7,954 nucleotides of DNA, taken from Oxalobacteraceae bacterium (GTDB taxonomy: Bacteria; Pseudomonadota; Gammaproteobacteria; Burkholderiales; Burkholderiaceae_D). This document shows positions 1 through 5,853 of this stretch, piece after piece (within the stretch, counting starts at the first letter, position 1; each line of letters starts with the position of its first letter). The notes under the pieces are model-generated. The model did not search any database, was not told the DNA's origin, and worked only from the letters and a program-made list of their open reading frames with translations. The DNA lies in contig CANFGA010000123.1 in the NCBI GenBank assembly GCA_947446335.1, positions 1 to 7,954 of the forward strand. Direction: 5' to 3'. Position numbers and translations under genes: made by a program.

Positions 1-914
1 ACGACAACCGTGTTGCCGGTGCGATGCAAGGCCAGGCGCAGCATGTTCGAACCGCGCGTCGAACGCGTTTCGGGATGGGAGCCGAACGGCATCACATCGA
101 CGAATGCTTCATCCTTGTATTGCTGCTCGAACAAGGCTTGCAATTCTTCGTTGCTGATCTCCCTGGTCAGACGCGCATACAGCGTCGAATGCATGCCGCG
201 GATCATCGGCACCAGATGCGGCGTGAATACCAGGGCAACTTCTTGATCGGTATAGCGCTGCAATTGCGCCGCCGTTTCCGGCGTATGGCGATGGCCGGAG
301 GCGCCGTAAGCCTTGAAATTGTCGCTGGATTCGGAAAACAGTGCACCGATCTCGGCCTTGCGCCCGGCACCGGACACGCCCGATTTGCAATCGGCGATCA
401 AGGACGAAGCGTCGATCAAGCCAGCTTTCAGCAGCGGGTAAAACCCCAGTTGCATCGTGGTCGGGTAGCAACCTGGATTGGCGATCAATTGTGCACCGCG
501 GATATCGTCGCGATTGAGTTCGGGCAAGCCGTAGACGGCCTGCTCCAGCAATGCGGGCGCCGTATGGGGAATCTTGTACCACTGTTCGAACAGCGCCTTG
601 TCCTTCAGGCGGAAATCGGCGGCCAGGTCGATGACCTTGACGCCGGCTGCGAGCAAGGCTGGCGCCTGCGCCATCGCAACGCCGTGCGGCGTGGCAAAGA
701 ACACGACATCGCACTGGCTCAGATCGGCCTTTTCAGGCGCCGAGAATGCCAGAGTGACGCGCCCACGCAGCGAGGGGAACATGTCGGCGACAGGCAAGCC
801 GTCTTCCTTGCGCGAGGTGATGGCGGTCAACTGCACGCCAGGATGGACAGCCAGCAGTCGCAACAGTTCGACGCCGGTGTAGCCTGTACCGCCGACGATG
901 CCAACTTTGATCAT
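1..914 (-). CDS. argC: N-acetyl-gamma-glutamyl-phosphate reductase, 3' end cut by window edge
   Basis: ArgC performs the NADPH-dependent reduction of N-acetyl-glutamyl phosphate to N-acetylglutamate semialdehyde, the third step of arginine biosynthesis in the cytosol. The frame opens at ATG 914-912 and stays open to the left edge. That gives 304 codons of an enzyme usually about 335-350 residues long, so only the C-terminal few dozen residues are missing. Visible features are the N-terminal dinucleotide-binding glycine motif MIKVGIVGGTGYTG (residues 1-14), the catalytic cysteine C149 in ANPGCYP, and the HRHTPE motif with H208 and H210 that supplies the family's catalytic histidine. The start is supported by AAGGA at 921-925, six bases upstream. 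The gene follows the rplM-rpsI terminator on the same strand and probably has its own promoter, so it is likely a separate transcription unit. Identification is very secure. Confidence 0.96.
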   Translation of the reverse strand, partial: MIKVGIVGGTGYTGVELLRLLAVHPGVQLTAITSRKEDGLPVADMFPSLRGRVTLAFSAPEKADLSQCDVVFFATPHGVAMAQAPALLAAGVKVIDLAADFRLKDKALFEQWYKIPHTAPALLEQAVYGLPELNRDDIRGAQLIANPGCYPTTMQLGFYPLLKAGLIDASSLIADCKSGVSGAGRKAEIGALFSESSDNFKAYGASGHRHTPETAAQLQRYTDQEVALVFTPHLVPMIRGMHSTLYARLTREISNEELQALFEQQYKDEAFVDVMPFGSHPETRSTRGSNMLRLALHRTGNTVV

Positions 915-963
915 TTTTATTCCTTGAAAGAGTGTATGCAGATGCGCCATGTTGTATCTCGTC

Positions 964-992
964 ATTTTAACAGGGACAGATGCGAGCACCAA
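964..992 (-). promoter_or_regulatory. Candidate sigma-70 promoter of argC
   Basis: On the minus strand, TAAAAT at 964-969 matches the -10 consensus at five of six bases. It is preceded by a 17-base spacer and TTGGTG at 987-992, where only TTG fits the -35 box. Transcription would start near 957, giving a leader of about 43 nt. The -35 hexamer lies directly beyond the T-run of the rpsI terminator. This is a pattern match only, and the -35 is weak. Confidence 0.4.
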
Positions 993-994
993 AA

Positions 995-1029
995 GCAAAA
1001 AAGCCACCAGGCTGATGCCTGGCGGCTTT
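995..1029 (-). terminator. Intrinsic terminator of the rplM-rpsI operon
   Basis: Read on the minus strand, a ten-base stem (1017-1026 with 1003-1012) closes a four-base AUCA loop. All positions pair, counting one G-U pair, and three flanking A-T pairs can extend the stem. Six U residues (positions 1002-997) follow, then GC and four more U. It lies about 40 bases downstream of the rpsI stop codon at 1070-1072. This is a canonical Rho-independent terminator for the ribosomal protein operon and separates it from argC. Confidence 0.92.
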
Positions 1030-1069
1030 CTTGAACTGCGCGCACTTGGTGCGCGCCGCAGCGTGGAAA

Positions 1070-1462
1070 TTAACGCTTCGAGAATTGCTTTGCGCGACGA
1101 GCTTTGCGCAGACCAACTTTTTTACGCTCGACTTCACGTGCATCGCGTGTGACGAAACCGGCTTTTGCCAGTTCCGGCTTCAACGCTGCATCGTAGTCGA
1201 TCAGGGCGCGGGTGATGCCGTGACGAACTGCACCAGCCTGGCCGGACTCGCCGCCGCCATGAACGTTGACCTTGATGTCGAAACGCTCGACATTGCCGGT
1301 CAGTTCCAGCGGTTGACGGATGACCATCAAACCTGTTTCACGTGAAAAATATTCGTTCGCTGGCTTGCCGTTAACAACGATCAAACCTGTGCCGACCTTG
1401 ATAAAAACCCGAGCCACTGCACTCTTGCGACGGCCGGTTCCATAATTGTAATTACCGATCAT
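1070..1462 (-). CDS. rpsI: 30S ribosomal protein S9
   Basis: S9 (uS9) is a small-subunit protein bound in the head of the 30S particle. In the family its basic C-terminal tail reaches the P-site tRNA. The 130-residue product has the same length as the E. coli protein. It shows the family signatures: YYGTGRRKSAVARV-like N-terminus (here YNYGTGRRKSAVARVF, residues 5-20), RQPLELTGN around 49-57, the GGGESGQAGAVRHGITRAL core, and the terminal SKR. The ATG at 1462 is preceded by AAGGA (1469-1473), which overlaps the rplM stop codon with six bases of spacing. The two genes are therefore translated from one message, with 9 nt between them. Codons 38-43 contain a parS-like palindrome, described separately. 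Identification is certain. Confidence 0.99.
   Translation of the reverse strand: MIGNYNYGTGRRKSAVARVFIKVGTGLIVVNGKPANEYFSRETGLMVIRQPLELTGNVERFDIKVNVHGGGESGQAGAVRHGITRALIDYDAALKPELAKAGFVTRDAREVERKKVGLRKARRAKQFSKR
1334..1349. other. parS-like ParB-binding site inside rpsI
   Basis: The plus strand reads TGTTTCACGTGAAAAA, which differs from the widely conserved chromosomal parS consensus TGTTTCACGTGAAACA at one base of 16 (position 15). The inner 12 bases form a perfect palindrome. On the coding strand it spans the last base of the Tyr38 codon and codons 39-43 (Phe-Ser-Arg-Glu-Thr), written TTT TCA CGT GAA ACA. ParB binds such sites to organise and segregate the origin region of the chromosome. 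The match is seen directly; ParB binding is inference. The S9 peptide constrains several of these bases, so a codon coincidence is possible. Confidence 0.6.
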
Positions 1463-1471
1463 ATCGATTCC

Positions 1472-1900
1472 TTAGAGGACGAGTGCTTTAGGTTGCTGAG
1501 CAGCATGCGGGTGTGTAGCTTCCGCATAGACTTTCAACTTCTTGATCATTGCGTAGCCGAGTGGGCCTTTAGGCAACATGCCCTTGACCGCTTTTTCGAG
1601 CGCGCGACCTGGAAAACGCTGTTGCATTTTCTGGAAGTTGGTTTCGTAGATGCCGCCTGGATAACCAGAGTGACGGTAGTAAATTTTCTCTGTGGCCTTG
1701 GTACCGGTCACACGCAGTTTGCCTGCGTTGACGACGACGATGAAGTCGCCCGTATCGACGTGAGGAGTAAATTCCGGTTTGTGCTTGCCGCGCAGTCGGA
1801 GTGCCACTTCGCTGGCAACACGTCCGAGGACTTTGTCCGTCGCGTCAATCACGAACCAATCGCGCTGGACTTCATGTCCTTTAGCGGAAAATGTTTTCAT
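1472..1900 (-). CDS. rplM: 50S ribosomal protein L13
   Basis: L13 (uL13) is an early-assembling large-subunit protein that binds 23S rRNA. The product is 142 residues, identical in length to the E. coli protein. Family signatures include the MKTFSAK N-terminus, WFVIDATDKVLGRVASEVALRLRGK (15-39), HVDTGDFIVVVNAGKLRVTG (47-66), the YYRHSGYPGG turn, and VKGMLPKGPLGYAM (109-122). The ATG at 1900 has AGGA at 1908-1911 with a spacing of seven bases. It is the first gene of the rplM-rpsI operon, downstream of a strong promoter and a leader of about 95 nt. In E. coli this operon is autoregulated by L13; whether that holds here is unknown. Identification is certain. Confidence 0.99.
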   Translation of the reverse strand: MKTFSAKGHEVQRDWFVIDATDKVLGRVASEVALRLRGKHKPEFTPHVDTGDFIVVVNAGKLRVTGTKATEKIYYRHSGYPGGIYETNFQKMQQRFPGRALEKAVKGMLPKGPLGYAMIKKLKVYAEATHPHAAQQPKALVL

Positions 1901-2001
1901 GTTGACTTCCTAAATAATTACACACTCAAATGGTGGTTCCGCTGATTCGTGCTTGCGGACTCTGCCTTATCTACATTTCCTGAGCGAATGGAAAGTCGAC
2001 G

Positions 2002-2031
2002 ATTATAATGCCTTTCATGACGCCACGTCAA
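2002..2031 (-). promoter_or_regulatory. Sigma-70 promoter of the rplM-rpsI operon
   Basis: The minus strand carries TTGACG at 2026-2031, an 18-base spacer, and a perfect TATAAT at 2002-2007. Eleven of twelve hexamer bases match consensus, as expected for a highly expressed ribosomal protein operon. Transcription should start near 1995, about 95 bases upstream of the rplM ATG. A perfect inverted repeat, TGACG-CCA-CGTCA (2018-2030), covers the -35 box. Confidence 0.78.
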
Positions 2032-2068
2032 GCAGAAATGACAGTCGATGGCGCGCTGCCAACTCCAT

Positions 2069-2074
2069 TACAAT
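2069..2074 (+). promoter_or_regulatory. Possible -10 box for the OsmC-family gene
   Basis: TACAAT at 2069-2074 matches five of six bases of the -10 consensus and lies 30 bases upstream of the ATG at 2104. No good -35 hexamer is found 16-18 bases upstream: TCGATG at 2045-2050 matches only three bases. This is a weak call. The divergent region 1901-2103 holds the rplM promoter and leader plus this element, and I see nothing else coding in it. Confidence 0.28.
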
Positions 2075-2103
2075 GATGTCAGGAACTTTTTTCGGAGATA
2101 GAG

Positions 2104-2526
2104 ATGGAATGCAAAGTAAGCTGGAACGGCCCGTCGGGCATGAGTTTTTTGGCCCAGACCGGCTCCGGCCACCTGGTGACGATGGATGGCGCACCCGAAG
2201 GCGGCGGACATAACCTGGCACCGCGCCCAATGGAAATGGTCTTGCTCGGCAGCGGCGGTTGCGCCGCCTATGACGTGGTGCTGATCTTGAAAAAAGGCCG
2301 ACAGGATGTGCGCGGCTGCGAAGTCACGCTGCAAGCCGAGCGCTTTGATACCGACCCGAAGGTATTTACCAAGATTAACTTTCACTTCATCGTGCGCGGC
2401 AAGAATCTGAAACCGGCCAGCGTCGAGCGCGCGATCCAGTTGTCGCATGACACCTATTGCTCGGCTTCGATCATGCTGGCCAAGACGGCAGAGATCACGC
2501 ACAGCGTCGAGATCATCGAAGAATAG
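2104..2526 (+). CDS. OsmC-family protein, probable thiol peroxidase-like (YhfA type)
   Basis: The 140-residue product has the OsmC/Ohr fold signatures. The segment GHNLAPRPMEMVLLGSGGCAAYDVV carries the first conserved cysteine at C53, and HDTYCSASIML carries the second at C119. In OsmC and Ohr proteins this pair reduces organic hydroperoxides in the cytosol. The length and the RPMEMVLLGSGGCAAYDV segment resemble the small YhfA-like branch more than Ohr; its physiological substrate is not settled, so no gene symbol is given. The ATG at 2104 is preceded by GGAGA at 2094-2098 with five bases of spacing, a convincing start. The gene stands alone between the divergent rplM operon and the convergent coq7, whose stop codon is only 27 bases beyond its own. 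Family assignment is firm and function is inferred from the family. Confidence 0.92.
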   Translation: MECKVSWNGPSGMSFLAQTGSGHLVTMDGAPEGGGHNLAPRPMEMVLLGSGGCAAYDVVLILKKGRQDVRGCEVTLQAERFDTDPKVFTKINFHFIVRGKNLKPASVERAIQLSHDTYCSASIMLAKTAEITHSVEIIEE

Positions 2527-2536
2527 CGCCAGCAGT

Positions 2537-2567
2537 CGTATCAGATCTGGCGATCAGATCCGATACG
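2537..2567. terminator. Hairpin between convergent osmC-like gene and coq7, possible bidirectional terminator
   Basis: CGTATC (2537-2542) pairs with GATACG (2562-2567), and GATCTG (2544-2549) pairs with CAGATC (2555-2560). A single A/C mismatch separates the two stems and the loop is the five bases GCGAT. The structure starts ten bases after the stop codon at 2524-2526 and covers the coq7 stop codon (2554-2556). No T-run follows in either direction, so it is not a canonical intrinsic terminator. It may stop or stabilise transcripts ending there, or assist Rho. Confidence 0.45.
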
Positions 2568-3198
2568 CGGCGCCGGTCATCAGCTTGGCCATCAATTTCA
2601 TCACCATCTTGACCGGGGCTGGCGTGGCGGCAGCGCCCAGTGCTTGCGCGGCGGCGCCGTGCTCGGCTTCGTCAACGCGCATTTGCTCGACGATCGCGCG
2701 CGACTTGGCATCCTGTTGCGGCAATGTCAGCAGATGGCTGGCCAGGTGGGCTTCGACCTGACGTTCGGTCTCGACCACGAAGCCCAGGCTGCGCGCGTCG
2801 CCCAGGCAGGCAGCAGCGCTGCCCAGCGCATAGGCGCCGGCATACCACAAGGGATTGAGCAAACTGGGACGCGAACCGAGTTGCGCCAGGCGCTGCGCGG
2901 TCCACGCCAGATGATCTTCCTCTTCACGCCCGGCGCGCGCAAACTGAGCGCGCAAGCCATCACTTTTGGCAAACAGTGCCTGCGAGTTATAGAGCGCCTG
3001 CGCGCACACTTCGCCCACATGATTGACGCGCATCAAGCCGGCGCTATGGCGCTGCTCGGCCGGGTCCATGACGGCATCCGGCGCATGCAGCGCAGGACTG
3101 GGGCGCGACGCCGATGCAACGCCGGCGATCACGCGCAGCGCCTTGTCGGCGCCGACGATCAAACGATCCAAGGGGTGGTGCTGGCGATGCTCAAGCAT
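2554..3198 (-). CDS. coq7: 3-demethoxyubiquinol 3-hydroxylase (Coq7)
   Basis: Coq7 is a membrane-associated di-iron monooxygenase that adds the C6 hydroxyl late in ubiquinone synthesis; many betaproteobacteria use it in place of the flavoprotein UbiF of E. coli. The di-iron ligands are visible. Numbered from the ATG at 3198 (214 residues), they are E63 in VNHVGEV, E93 and H96 in EEEDH, E145 in VETERQ, and E177 and H180 in DEAEH. This is the ferritin-like pattern with two ExxH motifs. I chose ATG 3198-3196 because GGGA at 3208-3211 lies nine bases upstream. The frame also has a TTG at 3207 that would add three residues, but it abuts the same GGGA and so has no usable ribosome binding site. A perfect -10 box lies at 3225-3230. 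Identification is very secure. Confidence 0.96.
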   Translation of the reverse strand: MLEHRQHHPLDRLIVGADKALRVIAGVASASRPSPALHAPDAVMDPAEQRHSAGLMRVNHVGEVCAQALYNSQALFAKSDGLRAQFARAGREEEDHLAWTAQRLAQLGSRPSLLNPLWYAGAYALGSAAACLGDARSLGFVVETERQVEAHLASHLLTLPQQDAKSRAIVEQMRVDEAEHGAAAQALGAAATPAPVKMVMKLMAKLMTGAAYRI

Positions 3199-3224
3199 GA
3201 TGTGCAATCCCGGTAAAAGGATTG

Positions 3225-3230
3225 ATTATA
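3225..3230 (-). promoter_or_regulatory. Candidate -10 box of coq7
   Basis: A perfect TATAAT is read on the minus strand at 3225-3230, about 27 bases upstream of the coq7 ATG. Transcription would begin near 3218. No recognisable -35 hexamer sits 16-18 bases upstream, so the promoter may be weak or activator-dependent. The element lies in the 70-base gap after the unknown upstream gene on the same strand, so coq7 may be transcribed both from here and by read-through. Confidence 0.4.
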
Positions 3231-3268
3231 AGGCCGCATCCACCAAGTCGGTGCTGCGCGCTGCCCGG

Positions 3269-3724
3269 CTAACGATCTGGCTCGATCGCTTGCTCCCGCT
3301 CTTGCTCCATCTTTTGCTGGCGCGCAATCCAGTCGGCCACGGGGCCGACCGGATCGATGCCGGAAATGCTCTTCGCCACGCCCAGGTTCAGCGACAGCAG
3401 GAAGGCAATGCTATCGACCGGCACCGCAGGGCAATGGGCGGCAAAGGCGTCGATGAAGCGTTTTGACTCCAGCACCGGCAACACTTTTTCGCCGCTCATG
3501 AATTGCAACACGCTGGTGATGCTGTGACCGCTGCCGATCGAACGGTAGATAAAATGATTGTAGTCCCGGTCGATCTGCTTGAAATCCAGCGTTTTCCTGG
3601 TCATCAGCCCGACCAGATAATGCAAACCCAGCGCAACCCGAAAAAAACCGCTGGCCTCGGCACTCGTCATGCCGCAGCGTGTCACTGCCAGAATGCTGCT
3701 TTGCATCGCATCGTCGATTACCAT
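3269..3724 (-). CDS. Uncharacterised 151-residue protein
   Basis: I do not recognise this protein. It is supported as a gene by a very strong ribosome binding site (GAGGAGGAGG at 3728-3737, three bases before the ATG at 3724) and by a perfect -10 box just upstream. Its residue composition is normal and unlike an antisense shadow. It has no clear signal peptide. Two hydrophobic helical stretches (about 26-41, FFRVALGLHYLVGLM, and about 103-115, DSIAFLLSLNLGV) are more like buried helices than certain membrane spans. There is a central basic and aromatic stretch, DFKQIDRDYNHFIYRS, and a charged C-terminal tail rich in Glu, Gln and Arg (about 134-151). Cysteines are at 17 and 97. The coq7 ATG lies 70 bases downstream on the same strand, and natA diverges upstream. 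The neighbourhood gives no firm hint of its role. Confidence 0.75.
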   Translation of the reverse strand: MVIDDAMQSSILAVTRCGMTSAEASGFFRVALGLHYLVGLMTRKTLDFKQIDRDYNHFIYRSIGSGHSITSVLQFMSGEKVLPVLESKRFIDAFAAHCPAVPVDSIAFLLSLNLGVAKSISGIDPVGPVADWIARQQKMEQEREQAIEPDR

Positions 3725-3744
3725 CTGCCTCCTCCTCGTTTTCG

Positions 3745-3771
3745 ATTATAAATTATGGATGCGCCTTGCAA
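3745..3771 (-). promoter_or_regulatory. Candidate promoter of the uncharacterised gene
   Basis: On the minus strand a perfect TATAAT (3745-3750) is preceded, after 15 bases, by TTGCAA (3766-3771), a four-of-six -35 match with a short spacer. Transcription would start near 3738, so the leader would be only about 14 nt and would consist almost entirely of the GAGGAGGAGG ribosome binding site. The -35 lies inside the palindrome CCTTGCAAGG (3764-3773). Confidence 0.45.
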
Positions 3772-3773
3772 GG
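3764..3773. promoter_or_regulatory. Ten-base palindrome in the divergent region upstream of natA
   Basis: CCTTGCAAGG is a perfect ten-base palindrome about midway between the divergent starts at 3724 and 3823. It could serve as an operator for one or both directions. Its small size makes chance occurrence quite possible. No convincing natA promoter was found in this 98-base gap. Confidence 0.22.
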
Positions 3774-3822
3774 GCTAATTTCCACATGCTACTCTTGAAT
3801 ATTTGCACACCGGGATGACTGC

Positions 3823-4596
<774 letters not shown>

Positions 4597-4599
4597 GCG

Positions 4600-5796
4600 A
4601 TGTGGACCATTTATCTCAAGGAATTGCTGGAACTGGCGCGTGATCGCAAGACCTTCATCTTCACGGTCCTGATTCCGATCGTTGCGCTGCCCTTGGTCTT
4701 TGGCGGCTTCGTCTATCTGTCGTCGACGATCTTCAAGCACGCCAGCCAGGCCGAGCTCAGCTATGCCATCTTCGGCCAGCAACATGCGCCGCAACTGGCG
4801 CAGCGCCTGGCACGGGAACAGGGTTTCAAGGAAGTCGGCCTGGCTGATCCGGCCCAGATCAAGAGCGCGATCACCAATGAGCGCATCAAGTTTGCCCTGG
4901 TGATTCCGCCCGACTTCGGCGGCCAACTGGCCCAACAGCAACAGGCTACGGTTGCGCTGCATTACAACAGCGCGGTCACGGTCGACATCACCCGCCAGCG
5001 CGTGCAAGCCATCATCGAGGCCCACAATGCCAGCTTGCGCGCAGAGGTGCTCTCCAAAATGAAACTGGACCAGGAGCAACTGCAGTTTGCGCTCAACCCG
5101 GTCGTGCTGGAAGACCATACGACAGCCGACAAGCGCCAGCAACTGGGCGCACTGATGGGCGGCTTCTTGCCCTATATCTTGCTGATAGTGTGCCTGATGG
5201 CTGCGATGTATCCTGCCATCGATACGGGCGCCGGAGAAAAGGAGCGCGGCACGCTGGAAACCCTGCTGCTGGCGCCGGTGTCGCGCGGGTCCATCGTGCT
5301 GGCCAAGTTCCTGGTGCTGTTTACAGTCGGCCTGACATCGGCACTGCTGATGGTCGTCAGCCTGGGTTTGCTGCTGTTTTTTTTCAGCCATGCGATGACA
5401 GCGGAGATGGCGCAAGCGGTGCGCAGCATCGGCGTCTTTGATCTGGCGATGGTGGCGCTGATGCTGGTACCCAGCGCCGCGATGTTCGCATCGCTGCTGC
5501 TGTCGATTTCAATTTATGCGAAGAGCTACAAGGAAGCATCCGGCTTGATCTCGCCTTTGATCATGCTGGCCATCTTGCCGACGATGATCGCGCTGCTGCC
5601 CGGCGTCGAATTGAACTGGTTCTGGGCGATGGTACCGCTGACCAATGTCTCGCTGGCGATGAAGGAACTGGTCAAGGGCACGATGGATTACCGTCTGTTT
5701 TACGTCATCCTGTTATCGAGCACCCTGATCGCCGGCGCCTTGCTCGTACTGTGCCGCTGGTGGTTCACGCGCGAAGAAGTGCTGTTTCGCAACTGA
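4600..5796 (+). CDS. natB: ABC-2 type permease, NatB-like
   Basis: This is the membrane partner of the preceding ATPase, 398 residues long. The layout fits the NatB/ABC-2 family. One membrane segment lies near the N-terminus (about 19-41), followed by a large extracytoplasmic domain (about 45-183). Five more segments follow (about 184-206, 232-262, 279-304, 315-335 and 366-387), with a cytosolic C-terminus ending in VLFRN. Between segments two and three is the conserved coupling motif GEKERGTLETLLLAPVSR (212-229), which contacts the ATPase. ATG 4600 lies 3 nt after the natA stop, and AAGGA at 4585-4589 sits ten bases upstream within natA. The reading frame is intact. A run of eight T (5377-5384) encodes part of LLFFFSH. 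Substrate is not predictable: sodium, a drug or another small molecule are all open. The gene converges on topB. Confidence 0.88.
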   Translation: MWTIYLKELLELARDRKTFIFTVLIPIVALPLVFGGFVYLSSTIFKHASQAELSYAIFGQQHAPQLAQRLAREQGFKEVGLADPAQIKSAITNERIKFALVIPPDFGGQLAQQQQATVALHYNSAVTVDITRQRVQAIIEAHNASLRAEVLSKMKLDQEQLQFALNPVVLEDHTTADKRQQLGALMGGFLPYILLIVCLMAAMYPAIDTGAGEKERGTLETLLLAPVSRGSIVLAKFLVLFTVGLTSALLMVVSLGLLLFFFSHAMTAEMAQAVRSIGVFDLAMVALMLVPSAAMFASLLLSISIYAKSYKEASGLISPLIMLAILPTMIALLPGVELNWFWAMVPLTNVSLAMKELVKGTMDYRLFYVILLSSTLIAGALLVLCRWWFTREEVLFRN

Positions 5797-5804
5797 GATT
5801 GGCA

Positions 5805-5828
5805 CCGGGTTGACTGCGGCAATCCCGG
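5805..5828. other. Small hairpin between convergent natB and topB
   Basis: CCGGG (5805-5809) pairs with CCCGG (5824-5828), and two further T-A pairs can form inside if one base is bulged. The loop is about nine bases. It is the only inverted repeat I see in the 57-base gap between the natB and topB stop codons. There is no T-run, so a terminator role is speculative. Confidence 0.25.
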
Positions 5829-5853
5829 CGGTAATCTCTGCTGCAAAACCGGC

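Noticed and set aside
24..1034. 336-codon open frame on the plus strand opposite argC
   Set aside because: It lies fully antisense to argC, which has clear catalytic motifs, and it continues across the argC promoter and the rpsI terminator. Its translation shows no family features.
1130..1145. Second CACGTG core in rpsI, near 1135-1140
   Set aside because: Only about 10 of 16 positions match parS, and the flanks are not symmetric, so it is not a credible ParB site.
1652..1665. Partial DnaA-box-like CCTGGATAA in rplM
   Set aside because: Only seven of nine bases match, it occurs singly inside a conserved coding sequence, and there is no AT-rich unwinding element nearby.
3199..3207. TTG at 3207 as the coq7 start, three codons upstream of the ATG
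   Set aside because: The only ribosome binding sequence (GGGA at 3208-3211) would abut it directly, whereas it is nine bases from the ATG at 3198.
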